From assembly GCF_006658505.1 (NCBI RefSeq), contig NZ_VFUZ01000001.1, positions 62,001 to 126,000 on the forward strand: a stretch of DNA of 64,000 nucleotides. The letters are read 5' to 3'. A program made the position numbers and the translations under genes. This document shows, piece after piece, positions 46,399-55,761 of the stretch. Source of the DNA: Mesorhizobium sp. B2-4-15 (lineage in GTDB: Bacteria > Pseudomonadota > Alphaproteobacteria > Rhizobiales > Rhizobiaceae). Within the stretch, counting starts at the first letter, position 1, and each line of letters starts with the position of its first letter. Below the pieces are notes generated by a model. It was not told where the DNA came from, made no database searches, and saw only the letters and a program-made list of their open reading frames with translations.

Positions 46399-47172
46399 AT
46401 GACACTCACATCGCGTATCGTGCTGGCGTTTGCCGGACTCGGCCTTTTGCCACTGACACCGGCACTCGCCGCCGACTACGATCCGCCCATCTATGTCGAC
46501 CAGGCGCCTGATTACGTGCCTGTCGAAGTCGGCTCGGGCTGGTATCTGCGCGGCGATGTTTCGTATCTGGCGCAGAAGAGCTTCAAGAACGAGGATTTCG
46601 CCTTTACGCCTGCCAGCTTCGACGACAAGGAAGATCCGGTCTTTGCCAGCATCGGCTTCGGCTATCACTTCACCGATTATCTGCGCGCCGATCTCAATTT
46701 CGGCTACCTGCCCGGCAACAAGATCGGCGTCGGCTATGACGATACCGCGATCGTAACGCCGCCGGCAACTTCGACCGTCGCTTCGGCGTCCCTGAAGAAT
46801 TACGCCTTCACGGGCATGCTCAACGGCTATGTCGATCTTGGCACCTATGTCGGGATAACTCCTTACCTCGGCGCCGGCGTCGGCGTCGTGCGCAGCACGC
46901 GCAAGCTCTCGGCGAGCTATTTCACCAACAATGGCGACCCCACCGACGATTTCGTCCAACGCGACGACAAGACCCAATACTCCTTCGCCTATACGTTGAA
47001 TGCCGGCCTTGCCTATCAGGTGACCAAGAACGTTTCCGTCGACCTGGGCTATCAGTACTTCTCCGCCCCCAGCGCCGAATATGTGACGGCAGCAAGCCTG
47101 ACCTCCTTTCCCGTTCACAAGGGGATCAGCAATCACCAGGTCAAGCTCGGGCTGCGCTACGACCTCTGGTAG
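46399..47172 (+). CDS. Outer-membrane beta-barrel protein (Omp25-like)
   Basis: A 257-residue paralogue of the gene at 45347: signal peptide (LTPALAADY end), then strands GSGWYLRGDVSYLAQKSF, VFASIGFGYHFTDYLRADLN, GYVDLGTYVGITPYLGAGVG, LAYQVTKNVSVDLGYQYF and KLGLRYDLW, ending in the aromatic residue typical of outer-membrane proteins. No terminator hairpin was found directly downstream. The tandem pair probably arose by duplication. Confidence 0.9.
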   Translation: MTLTSRIVLAFAGLGLLPLTPALAADYDPPIYVDQAPDYVPVEVGSGWYLRGDVSYLAQKSFKNEDFAFTPASFDDKEDPVFASIGFGYHFTDYLRADLNFGYLPGNKIGVGYDDTAIVTPPATSTVASASLKNYAFTGMLNGYVDLGTYVGITPYLGAGVGVVRSTRKLSASYFTNNGDPTDDFVQRDDKTQYSFAYTLNAGLAYQVTKNVSVDLGYQYFSAPSAEYVTAASLTSFPVHKGISNHQVKLGLRYDLW

Positions 47173-47354
47173 GCTCCGGGCGCACCAGGACTTTGACGGC
47201 GGATCCCCGCCGCGGGTCTGCGGCAGCGCCGAGCGTGATCGAGGCGACCGTTGACCCGTAGGTGATGCCGTCGCTAGAGAACTTCACGTCCCATGAGCCA
47301 TGGCCGTTGGAAACGTTAACTGGTTATTGGCCGGTCCTCGATTAGCATTCGCTT

Positions 47355-47549
47355 ATGGAAACCATTTTTGACGATCTCACCGAGGCCGTGAAGGCATCAC
47401 AAAGGAGCCCCAGGCTCGGCATTGCGCTGGCGACCTTTGCCATCCTCGCTGCCTGTGTCGGCGTCGGCTTAGCTATCAAGAGCCCGGGTCACCACGATCA
47501 ACTGCCAACCGTCGATATCGGCCAGATCCTTCATCCAGGCGTGGTTTGA
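47355..47549 (+). CDS. Small predicted membrane protein
   Basis: A 64-residue ORF with one hydrophobic helix near residues 22-40 (LGIALATFAILAACVGVGLA) and a short soluble tail. I recognise no family. It sits 29 bp before the membrane protein at 47578, so the two may be expressed together. Coding status is probable only from composition and the start (ATG 47355). Confidence 0.45.
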   Translation: METIFDDLTEAVKASQRSPRLGIALATFAILAACVGVGLAIKSPGHHDQLPTVDIGQILHPGVV

Positions 47550-47577
47550 TCGGTCTCAGAAATTGATCGCGCCGCTG

Positions 47578-48249
47578 ATGTGGATCACCCCCCTTGCCAT
47601 CATCCTGTTCGTCAGCGCCGTCATTGCAATCATCGCGCCGTTCGACGTGATGTTCACCGCGGCGACGTTCGGATCGCCTGTCCTACGAGCAATCCTTATC
47701 GCGGTGCTGGTGCTGGCTGGAGCGTGGGCTGCAAACAGCGCCGGCCTCAGGCTGCTGACGGGGCAGATCGGCTCGGTGTTGATTGGAGCAATCGCGGCTG
47801 TTCTCGTCGCCGGCTATGTGGTTGCCATCGATTGCTACCTGTTTCGGAGCTCGCTTCCGGCCTCATACGTTCAGTTCTTTGAACAGACACCGCTTGCCGC
47901 TCGCCTCGCCTACTTCATGCTTCGGGCGTTCAATGAGAATGTGATCTACCGATTGTTCGTCTTCTCGATGGCCCTTTGCCTGCTGTTGATGGCCAGGCCG
48001 CAAGGTCTGGCGCCAACCGTGATCCTGGCCGTCATGGTCGCCACCCAAGCGCTCAATATCGGCTTGAACGTCACGGCGCTCTCGCCAGATCCGATAACAC
48101 CGGCGACGCTCTCCTACGAAGCTCTGCGGTATATCGTGCCAGGCGTGATCTGGGCCTGGCTTTTCTGGCGGTTCGGATTTATGGCCGCAGAGGTCGCCTC
48201 CGTCGGCTGTCACATCTTCCTGCAACCGGCGCTGGGTATGCTCCTCTAA
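47578..48249 (+). CDS. Integral membrane protein, possible CPBP-type
   Basis: About 223 residues with seven or so hydrophobic helices. The segment FNENVIYRLFVFSMAL resembles, weakly, the E-x-x-x-R motif of CPBP (Abi) intramembrane proteases, and a later GCHIFLQP supplies a histidine at a plausible place, but the match is incomplete and I would not assign protease function. Start is TTG 47563 or ATG 47578; I use the ATG. Confidence 0.5.
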   Translation: MWITPLAIILFVSAVIAIIAPFDVMFTAATFGSPVLRAILIAVLVLAGAWAANSAGLRLLTGQIGSVLIGAIAAVLVAGYVVAIDCYLFRSSLPASYVQFFEQTPLAARLAYFMLRAFNENVIYRLFVFSMALCLLLMARPQGLAPTVILAVMVATQALNIGLNVTALSPDPITPATLSYEALRYIVPGVIWAWLFWRFGFMAAEVASVGCHIFLQPALGMLL

Positions 48250-48720
48250 AGCCCAAGCAGTTGGAGCGCCGAACGTCGCGGCTCCCGCCGCCTTATGTGC
48301 GCACATAAATATCTGGACTTGCGTCTTCAATGACGGTGTCGGCGCCAGTGTAGTTTTCGGTCTAGCCGGTGATTGTCGGCTCGCAAACGCCGATAGCCAT
48401 CACGCAGCCGCTCACCTTGGTTTCGATGTCGTTGAGGGCAATGGTGGTGCTGGTGGCCTGCGAGGCTGTCACTACGTCAACTGGGGCGCGCTGATGCTGT
48501 TGTTAGCCCGATACCAGACCGTCGCGATCTCGATCGCCGCGCTCGACTGGTGGCACAGGCCGTTATGCCGCCTATCGCGATGTCACTGTCCGCACGAACA
48601 AACGCCGAACTGCCTGTGTCAGATTTGTGCCACTTCTCGGCACCGGTTCCGACTTCGTTCTGCAAGATGGAGCACGAACCTGCATGACAAGATGCGACAG
48701 GGCTTGCGCTTTTCCCGGCC
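48250..48720. other. Gene-less stretch with possible decayed coding sequence
   Basis: About 470 bp. On the minus strand from about 48500 to 48330 a frame reads STTIALNDIETKVSGCVMAI and then a stop, and resumes in similar style, as a short exported-protein-like fragment would. I cannot identify it. No repeat or RNA gene seen. Confidence 0.3.
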
Positions 48721-48724
48721 TTCC

Positions 48725-48788
48725 GGTAATGCGGCGAGTGGGCCACCCCTCCCCAACGAGGGGCCACTATCTGGAAGGATAGACCACG
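48725..48788 (+). promoter_or_regulatory. serC-motif-type leader RNA
   Basis: AGTGG (48737-48741) pairs with CCACT (48764-48768), enclosing CCCCTC/GAGGGG (48746-48751/48758-48763) around CCCAAC; the GCCA bulge is on the 5' side. After it come CTGGAAGGAT and the serC start. An RNA structure of this kind is described upstream of serC in alphaproteobacteria (the serC motif), with no ligand known. The call is by position and fold. Confidence 0.6.
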
Positions 48789-49964
48789 ATGACGACTCCC
48801 ACGAAGCCCGGACTCCGTCCGGCAAATCCCAATTTTTCCTCGGGTCCTTGCGCAAAACGCCCCGGCTGGTCGGTCGAGGCACTTAAAAACGCTGCGCTCG
48901 GGCGTTCCCACCGTGCCAAGATCGGCAAGACCAAGCTCGAACAGGCGATCGAGCTTACACGGGAAATCCTCCAGGTTCCTGCCGGCTACCGCATCGGCAT
49001 CGTGCCGGCGTCGGACACCGGCGCGGTCGAGATGGCGCTGTGGTCGCTGCTCGGCGAGCGCGGCGTCGACATGGTCGCCTGGGAGAGTTTTGGCTCCGGT
49101 TGGGTCACCGACGTGGTCAAGCAGCTGAAACTCGCCGATGTGCGCAAGATCGAAGCTGGCTACGGCGAATTGCCGGACCTGTCCAAGATCGATTTCGACC
49201 GCGACGTGGTCTTCACCTGGAACGGCACCACATCGGGCGTGCGCGTGCCAAACGGTGATTTCATTCCGGCCGATCGCAAGGGGCTGACCATCTGCGACGC
49301 CACCTCGGCGGCTTTCGCGCAGAGGCTCGATTTCGAGAAGCTCGATGTCGTCACCTTCTCCTGGCAGAAGGTGCTGGGCGGCGAGGGCGCGCATGGCATG
49401 CTGATCCTCAGTCCGCGCGCCGTCGCGCGGCTGGAAACCTACAAGCCGGCTTGGCCGCTGCCGAAAATCTTCCGCCTGACCTCGGGCGGGAAGCTGATCG
49501 AAGGTATCTTCAAGGGTGAGACCATCAACACGCCGTCAATGCTGTGCGTCGAGGACTATCTCGATGCACTGAGCTGGGCGAAGTCGATCGGCGGTCTGGA
49601 TGCGCTGATCGCCAGGGCGGACGCCAATGCCGCGGTTCTCGACGGTTTTGTCGATAAATCCGCATGGCTCGGCCATCTCGCCGTCGAGCCCGCGACGCGG
49701 TCGAACACGTCCGTATGCCTGTCCTTCACCGACCGGCAAGTCGCAGCGCTTGGCGCGGACGGGCAGGCGGCGTTCGCCAAGGCTCTCGCCTCGGTGCTCG
49801 ACAAGGAAGGCGTTGCCTACGACATCGGCTCCTATCGCGACGCGCCTCCCGGCCTTCGCATCTGGTGTGGCGCGACGGTCGAGACTGCCGATCTCGAAGC
49901 GTTGCTGCCCTGGCTCGACTGGGCCTTTGCCGCGCAGAAGGCGTCGCTGAAAGCGGCTGCCTGA
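48789..49964 (+). CDS. serC: Phosphoserine aminotransferase
   Basis: A 391-residue PLP-dependent aminotransferase of the alphaproteobacterial SerC group. PLP-lysine site [15 protein letters not shown], substrate region [15 protein letters not shown], and N-terminal [15 protein letters not shown] fit the family. It makes phosphoserine from phosphohydroxypyruvate, between SerA and SerB. It precedes serA by 64 bp and is probably co-transcribed. Confidence 0.96.
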   Translation: MTTPTKPGLRPANPNFSSGPCAKRPGWSVEALKNAALGRSHRAKIGKTKLEQAIELTREILQVPAGYRIGIVPASDTGAVEMALWSLLGERGVDMVAWESFGSGWVTDVVKQLKLADVRKIEAGYGELPDLSKIDFDRDVVFTWNGTTSGVRVPNGDFIPADRKGLTICDATSAAFAQRLDFEKLDVVTFSWQKVLGGEGAHGMLILSPRAVARLETYKPAWPLPKIFRLTSGGKLIEGIFKGETINTPSMLCVEDYLDALSWAKSIGGLDALIARADANAAVLDGFVDKSAWLGHLAVEPATRSNTSVCLSFTDRQVAALGADGQAAFAKALASVLDKEGVAYDIGSYRDAPPGLRIWCGATVETADLEALLPWLDWAFAAQKASLKAAA

Positions 49965-50028
49965 GATTTCCGTGGCGGCCCGCGGGCCGCCCATTCCTCG
50001 GATCAATCCCATTTTCAAGGAGGCCGCC

Positions 50029-51630
50029 ATGGCGCCCCGTGTTCTCGTTTCCGACAAACTTTCTCCCACCGCCGTGCAGATCTTCAAGGATCGCGGCGTC
50101 GAGGTCGACTATCTGCCTGACCTCGGCAAGGACAAGGAAAAGCTGCTCGAAGTGATCGGCCGGTATGACGGCCTCGCCATCCGGTCGGCGACCAAGGTCA
50201 CGGAAAAGCTGATCAATGCCGCGCCCAACCTCAAGGTCATCGGCCGCGCCGGCATCGGCGTCGACAATGTCGACATCCCGGCGGCGAGCCGCAAGGGTAT
50301 CATCGTGATGAACACGCCCTTCGGCAATTCGATCACGACAGCCGAGCATGCCGTCGCGATGATCTTCGCGCTGGCGCGCCAGATTCCGGAGGCCAACGCC
50401 TCGACCCATGCTGGCAGATGGGAGAAGAACCGCTTCATGGGCGTCGAGATCACCGGCAAGACGCTGGGCGTCATCGGGTGCGGCAATATCGGCTCGATCG
50501 TCGCGACGCGCGGTGTCGGACTGAAGATGCACGTCGTCGCCTTCGATCCGTTCCTGTCGGACAGCCGCGCCGAGGAGCTCGGCGTCGAGAAGGTCGAGCT
50601 CGACGAGCTCTTCGCCCGCGCCGATTTCATCACTCTGCACACGCCGCTGACGGACAAGACGCGCAACATCATCGATGCCGCCGCCATCGCCAAGATGAAG
50701 AACGGCGTGCGCATCATCAACTGCGCACGCGGCGGGCTGGTCGTCGAGGCCGACCTTGTCGCGGCGCTGAAGAGCGGCAAGGTGGCGGGCGCCGGCATCG
50801 ACGTGTTCGAGGTCGAACCGGCAGAGCAGAACACCCTGTTCGGCATGGACAATGTGGTGGCGACACCGCATCTCGGTGCCTCGACGGCGGAAGCGCAGGA
50901 AAATGTCGCGCTGCAGGTTGCCGAACAGATGGCCGACTACCTGATCAAGGGCGCGGTCTCCAACGCCATCAACATGCCGTCGATCACGGCGGAAGAAGCG
51001 CCGCGGCTGAAGCCGTTCGTCAAGCTCGCCGAAGTGCTCGGCGCCTTTGTCGGCCAGGTCACGGAAGATCCGATCAAGGAGGTCGAGATCCTGTTTGACG
51101 GCTCGACCGCGACGATGAACACACGCGCCCTGATCAGTGCCGCACTCGCCGGCCTGATCCGGCCGCAGGTCGCCGACGTCAACATGGTGTCGGCGCCTAT
51201 CATGGTGAAGGAGCGCGGCATCATCGTCGCCGAGGTCAAGCGTGACAAGTCGGGGGTCTTCGACGGCTACATCAAGCTCACCGTCAAGACAGAGCACATG
51301 ACGCGCTCGATCGCCGGCACCTGCTTCTCGGACGGCAAGCCGCGCTTCATCCAGATCAAGGGCATCAACCTCGACGCCGAGGTCGGCCAGCATATGCTCT
51401 ACACGACCAATGCCGATGCGCCCGGCATCATCGGCCTGCTTGGCACCGTGTGCGGGGAGAACGACGTCAACATCGCCAACTTCCAGCTTGGCCGTAACCG
51501 GCCGGGCGGCGACGCCATCGCGCTGCTCTATCTCGACGCGCCGTTCCCGGAAAAAGTGCTGGAGCAGGTGCGGGCGCACAAGTCGATCGACTCGGCCAAA
51601 CGGCTGCAGTTCGACGTGAGCGCGGTTTAG
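50029..51630 (+). CDS. serA: D-3-phosphoglycerate dehydrogenase
   Basis: A 533-residue enzyme of the long SerA type: NAD-binding GKTLGVIGCGNIGSIVATRG, catalytic Arg/Glu/His blocks (INCARGGLVVEADL, VVATPHLGASTAEAQ), an intervening domain, and a C-terminal ACT domain (APGIIGLLGTVCGENDVNIA). It starts serine synthesis. AAGGAGG lies before ATG 50029. A very strong terminator follows. Confidence 0.96.
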   Translation: MAPRVLVSDKLSPTAVQIFKDRGVEVDYLPDLGKDKEKLLEVIGRYDGLAIRSATKVTEKLINAAPNLKVIGRAGIGVDNVDIPAASRKGIIVMNTPFGNSITTAEHAVAMIFALARQIPEANASTHAGRWEKNRFMGVEITGKTLGVIGCGNIGSIVATRGVGLKMHVVAFDPFLSDSRAEELGVEKVELDELFARADFITLHTPLTDKTRNIIDAAAIAKMKNGVRIINCARGGLVVEADLVAALKSGKVAGAGIDVFEVEPAEQNTLFGMDNVVATPHLGASTAEAQENVALQVAEQMADYLIKGAVSNAINMPSITAEEAPRLKPFVKLAEVLGAFVGQVTEDPIKEVEILFDGSTATMNTRALISAALAGLIRPQVADVNMVSAPIMVKERGIIVAEVKRDKSGVFDGYIKLTVKTEHMTRSIAGTCFSDGKPRFIQIKGINLDAEVGQHMLYTTNADAPGIIGLLGTVCGENDVNIANFQLGRNRPGGDAIALLYLDAPFPEKVLEQVRAHKSIDSAKRLQFDVSAV

Positions 51631-51655
51631 GCCCCGTACCGTCGCAACCAGGCGC

Positions 51656-51696
51656 ACGAAACGTCCCGCGTGCCGGCAGCACGCGGGACGTTTCGT
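51656..51696 (+). terminator. Strong terminator after serA
   Basis: An 18-bp perfect stem (51656-51673 with 51679-51696) around CGGCA, starting ACGAAACGTCC on the left; followed by TTGG, so the T-run is short. It closes the serC-serA unit. Confidence 0.75.
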
Positions 51697-51699
51697 TTG

Positions 51700-52021
51700 G
51701 CCTCGATTCAGCCGGCGGACCGCATCCCGCGGCGGACGCTGCCTTACCCGATTCCTGCGCAGTTCGGCCCTTCCCGGACCGTGATTGACCGTGCGAGCTT
51801 GGCGCTTGGTCCAAGGATTACTTTTCAACTTGCTGATACATTAGCCGGCGCCGATAAGCATAAGGCCTGGCCTAATCTAACGATTTTGTGATCTGCTTGA
51901 CGATGCGGATTTCTTTCCGCAGGCTGTCATCAATCGACCCGTATGGCTTGAACTTAACGGTTTTGGTCATGATTTAACGCGCAACTTCCGGCGCGCGCTC
52001 GTTGCTGTCAAGGTGCCTTGG
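51700..52021. other. Gene-less stretch, 322 bp
   Basis: Between the serA terminator and the dehydrogenase operon. Contains a TTGAACTTAACGG stretch near 51950, and CTTGAC at 51897, possibly a -35. No RNA or ORF supported; it probably carries the promoter of the dehydrogenase genes. Confidence 0.45.
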
Positions 52022-52774
52022 ATGGATCATCGCAATACTGTCAGGCTGAATCGGCGCCTTTTCCTGTCATCAGTCGCGATGTTTACGGTCACGGCGACTT
52101 CGGCAAGCCTTGCCCGCTCTTTCTCCGGCTCCCTGCCTTGGGCACCCCTGTCGTCGGATCCGCCGATGCAGGTGGTCGCTGGCGGCTGGCAATTTTTCAC
52201 ACCGCAGGAAGCGGCTCTTGTCGAAGCCATCGTCGACCGCATCATCCCCGCCGACGATCTCAGCATGGGCGGCAAGGAGGCGGGCTGCGCCGTCTATATC
52301 GACAGGCAGTTGATGGGCGCGTTCGGAACCTCGAGCCGGCTTTATACGCAAGGGCCATTCCTGCCCGCATTGCCCACGCAGGGATATCAGGGTGAGGCCA
52401 ATCCCGCCCAGCGCTACCGCGTCGGCCTCGCCGCCATCGATGCCTTCCTGAAGCAACGCGACGGCAAGACATTCGCCGAACTGCAGCCGGCCGATCAGGA
52501 TGCGTTCCTGACGGCCATGGAGGCGGGTAAGGTCGAACTGCCCAATGGCGTCAAGGGGCCCGGCTTCTTCGGACTTCTTCTGCAGAACACGATGGAAGGG
52601 TTCTTTGCCGATCCGGTCTATGGCGGCAACAAGGACATGGTGTCGTGGCGCATGCTCGGCTTCCCCGGCGCGCGCTATGATTACCGGGATCATGTCAGCA
52701 AGCACAATCAGCCCTATCCGCGGCCGCCCGTTTCCATCGAAGGCAGCCCGGAATGGCTGGGCAAGAGGAGCTGA
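52022..52774 (+). CDS. Gluconate 2-dehydrogenase subunit 3 family protein
   Basis: A 250-residue gamma subunit with a twin-arginine-like start (RLNRRLFLSSVAM) and the family blocks FFTPQEAALVEAIVDRIIPAD and FFGLLLQNTMEGFFADPVYGG. In the complex it is the small periplasmic subunit that brings the flavoprotein through Tat. AAGGTG lies before ATG 52022. First of three genes encoding a membrane-associated dehydrogenase. Confidence 0.9.
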   Translation: MDHRNTVRLNRRLFLSSVAMFTVTATSASLARSFSGSLPWAPLSSDPPMQVVAGGWQFFTPQEAALVEAIVDRIIPADDLSMGGKEAGCAVYIDRQLMGAFGTSSRLYTQGPFLPALPTQGYQGEANPAQRYRVGLAAIDAFLKQRDGKTFAELQPADQDAFLTAMEAGKVELPNGVKGPGFFGLLLQNTMEGFFADPVYGGNKDMVSWRMLGFPGARYDYRDHVSKHNQPYPRPPVSIEGSPEWLGKRS

Positions 52775-52776
52775 CC

Positions 52777-54543
52777 ATGACGACGATACTGCCCCGTAAG
52801 GATGTCGTGATCGTCGGCCTCGGCTGGACCGGAGCTATCCTCGCGCACGAATTGACGGACCAGGGCCTCGACGTGCTGGCCATAGAGCGCGGTCCGTGGC
52901 GCGACACGGCAACCGATTTCAACATCGGCTATGCGCAGGACGAATTGCGCTACAGCATCCGGCGCGACCTGTTCCTGCAGCCCGCCGTCGAAACCATGAC
53001 CATGCGCAACGACCCTTCGCAGACGGCGCTGCCAATGCGCGATTTCGGCTCCTTCCTGCCCGGCAACGGGGTCGGCGGCGCCGGCGTGCACTGGAACGGG
53101 CACACCTGGCGGTTCTGGGATTCGGACTTCCAGACGAAAACCAATCTGACCAAACGGTATGGCGCGGCCAGGATCGCGGATCTCCAGGTCGAGGACTGGG
53201 GCGTGACTGGTGCCGAGATGGAGCCCTATTACGACCAGTTCGAGTATCTGGCGGGGATTTCGGGCAAGGCCGGCAACATCAAGGGCAAACTGCAGGAGGG
53301 CGGCAATCCGTTCGAGGATCCAAGGGCGCGGGACTATCCGAACCCACCGATGGAGATGACCTACGCGCCGACCCTGTTCGCCAATGTCGGCCGGTCGATG
53401 GGGCTGCACCCGTTCCCGACGCCGTCCGCCAACATGTCGCGCGCTTATGTCAATCCGCTCGGCATCACCATGGGGCAGTGCACCTATTGCGGTTTCTGCG
53501 AGCGTTTCGGCTGTGCCAACTATTCCAAATCGAGCGCCCAGACCACCATCCTCCCCGTCCTGATGAAGAAGGCCAATTTCGAGGTCCGGACCGACAGCGA
53601 AGTGCTGCATGTCGATCTCGCCGCCGGCGGCAAGTCGGCGCGTGGCGTGACCTATGTCGACACGTCGGGGCAGGAATTCTTCCAGCCGGCCGATCTCGTG
53701 CTTCTGTGCGCCTATGGACTGCACAATGCCCGCCTGATGATGCTCTCCGGCATCGGCAAGATCTATGATCCCAATACCGGCGAGGGGACGGTCGGCCGCA
53801 ATTACTGCTACCAGACCAATGCCGGCGTGCAGGTGTTCTTCGACGACAAGAACTTCAATCCGTTCATCGCTGCCGGCGCGCTCGGCCAGACGATCGACGA
53901 CTTCAACGGCGACGCTTTCGATCACGGTGCGCTGGATTTCGTCGGCGGCGCGGGCATCAACTGCATCCCCACCAACGGGCGCCCGATCGGCACCAGGCCG
54001 ACGCTGCCCGGCACGCCGAAATGGGGCAGTGCCTGGAAGAAGGCGACCGTCGAGGGCTACAAGAGCACGCTCGGCTATTCCTCGCAGGGCAGCAGCTACG
54101 CCACGCGCACCAACTATCTCGATCTCGACCCGACCTACAAGGATCGCTTCGGCCGGCCGCTGATGCGCATGACGTTCGATTTCCCCGACAACGACATCCG
54201 GATGTCGAACTACCTATGCGACCGGATGGAGGACATCGCCAAGGCATTCGGCGGCAAGCAATACAGCGTCGGCCGCCGCAAGAAGGGCTGGGACAGCGTC
54301 CCCTATCAGAGCACCCACAATACCGGCGGCGCCATCATGGGAACCGACCCGAAGAGAAGCGCGGTCAACACCTTCCTGCAAAGCTGGGACGTTCCGAACG
54401 TCTTTGTCATCGGCGCATCGGCCTTCCCGCAGAACGCCGGCAAGAACCCGACGGGAACGGTCGGCGCGCTTGCCTTCCGTGCCGCAGACGCCATCCGCAA
54501 CCAGTATCTGCGCAATCCCGGCGCACCGCTGGTGCGGGCATGA
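52777..54543 (+). CDS. GMC family flavoprotein dehydrogenase subunit
   Basis: A 588-residue FAD enzyme: VVIVGLGWTGAILAHEL nucleotide-binding motif near residue 10 and the C-terminal GMC His/Asn region (STHNTGGAIMG, NAGKNPTGTVGALAFRAAD). A cysteine cluster CTYCGFCERFGC near residue 236 fits the iron-sulfur site of gluconate/glucose dehydrogenase flavoproteins. It oxidises a sugar or sugar acid in the periplasm and passes electrons to the cytochrome subunit. Starts 2 bp after the small subunit; substrate unknown. Confidence 0.92.
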   Translation: MTTILPRKDVVIVGLGWTGAILAHELTDQGLDVLAIERGPWRDTATDFNIGYAQDELRYSIRRDLFLQPAVETMTMRNDPSQTALPMRDFGSFLPGNGVGGAGVHWNGHTWRFWDSDFQTKTNLTKRYGAARIADLQVEDWGVTGAEMEPYYDQFEYLAGISGKAGNIKGKLQEGGNPFEDPRARDYPNPPMEMTYAPTLFANVGRSMGLHPFPTPSANMSRAYVNPLGITMGQCTYCGFCERFGCANYSKSSAQTTILPVLMKKANFEVRTDSEVLHVDLAAGGKSARGVTYVDTSGQEFFQPADLVLLCAYGLHNARLMMLSGIGKIYDPNTGEGTVGRNYCYQTNAGVQVFFDDKNFNPFIAAGALGQTIDDFNGDAFDHGALDFVGGAGINCIPTNGRPIGTRPTLPGTPKWGSAWKKATVEGYKSTLGYSSQGSSYATRTNYLDLDPTYKDRFGRPLMRMTFDFPDNDIRMSNYLCDRMEDIAKAFGGKQYSVGRRKKGWDSVPYQSTHNTGGAIMGTDPKRSAVNTFLQSWDVPNVFVIGASAFPQNAGKNPTGTVGALAFRAADAIRNQYLRNPGAPLVRA

Positions 54544-55757
54544 GAACGCTCACCGCCATCCTCGCCGCCGGCGCGGCGCTCCTGGCGATCGCTCCGGCAA
54601 TCGCGGCCGACCAGGCGGACCAGATCATACGTGGTCAGTACCAGGCCGTGCTCGGCGATTGCGCTGGCTGTCATACAAGGCCGGGCGGAAAGCCCCTGGC
54701 CGGCGGCCTGCCGCTCGAAACGCCGTTTGGTGCTCTCGTGCCGCCCAACATCACGCCCGACCACGAGACGGGCATCGGCAATTGGTCGGAGAGCGATTTC
54801 CGCAATATGATGAAGACCGGCATCGGCCACAACGGCGTGCGGCTCTATCCCGCCATGCCATACGCCGCCTATACCAAGATGAACGAGCAGGACATTTCCG
54901 ACCTCTGGGCCTACCTCACCACGGTCGACCCGGTGCCGAACAAGGTCGAAGCCAATCAGCTGCCGTTCCCCCTCAATATCCGGCTGGCGATGTGGGGCTG
55001 GAATCTCCTCAACTTCACCGAAAGCGCTTTCACGCCGGATCCCTCCAAGTCGGCGGAATGGAATCGCGGCGCCTATATCGTGCAGGGGGCGGGACACTGC
55101 GGCACCTGCCATACGCCCAAATCCTTCCTCGGAGCGGACCAGGACAGTGTTTTCCTGCAAGGAGCGTCGCTGCAGGGCTGGTTCGCGCCCGACATCACCA
55201 GCAATGCCCAATCCGGCCTTGGAAAATGGTCGCAGGAGGATGTGGTTGCCTACCTCAAGACCGGCGTCAACGCGCGTTCGATCGCGTCCGGTCCGATGGC
55301 CGAGGCCGTCGAAAACTCGACCTCGAAAATGACGGATCCGGACCTCAAGGCTGTTGCCGTCTATCTCAAGAGCCTGGGCTCGGATACCGGCAATACGCAA
55401 GCGCCAAAGCCGGACGAGGCACGGATGGCCGCGGGCGAAGCGATCTACCATGACAATTGTTCGGCCTGCCATGGTGGCGATGGTGCCGGGGCCGGAGCTC
55501 TGTTCCCGCCGCTCGTCGGCAACTCGATCGTGGCGCAAGGCAATGCCGAAACGCTTGCCCGGGTGGTTCTCGCCGGCAGCCAGGCTGTCCATACGGCCGG
55601 CGCGCCGACGACACCTGCCATGCCTTCGCTCGCATGGCGCCTGAAGGACCAGGAAATCGCCGACGTGCTGACCTACGTGCGCGGCAGCTGGGGCAATTCC
55701 GCTCCGGCGGTCTCATCCGACGATATTGCGGCGGTGCGCAAGGAGTTGCTGCGGTAG
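54540..55757 (+). CDS. Triheme cytochrome c dehydrogenase subunit
   Basis: A 405-residue protein with a signal peptide (LAAGAALLAIAPAIAADQ) and three c-type heme motifs: CAGCH near residue 40, CGTCH near 185 and CSACH near 310. It is the electron-accepting subunit of the three-part sugar dehydrogenase, anchored in the inner membrane and passing electrons to ubiquinone. It overlaps the flavoprotein stop by 4 bp. Confidence 0.93.
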   Translation: MRTLTAILAAGAALLAIAPAIAADQADQIIRGQYQAVLGDCAGCHTRPGGKPLAGGLPLETPFGALVPPNITPDHETGIGNWSESDFRNMMKTGIGHNGVRLYPAMPYAAYTKMNEQDISDLWAYLTTVDPVPNKVEANQLPFPLNIRLAMWGWNLLNFTESAFTPDPSKSAEWNRGAYIVQGAGHCGTCHTPKSFLGADQDSVFLQGASLQGWFAPDITSNAQSGLGKWSQEDVVAYLKTGVNARSIASGPMAEAVENSTSKMTDPDLKAVAVYLKSLGSDTGNTQAPKPDEARMAAGEAIYHDNCSACHGGDGAGAGALFPPLVGNSIVAQGNAETLARVVLAGSQAVHTAGAPTTPAMPSLAWRLKDQEIADVLTYVRGSWGNSAPAVSSDDIAAVRKELLR

Positions 55758-55761
55758 CACC

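Noticed and set aside
49726..51828. Long minus-strand open frame of 700 codons opposite serA
   Set aside because: It is an antisense shadow of the high-GC serC and serA coding sequence, with arginine-, aspartate- and glycine-rich composition and no family motif.
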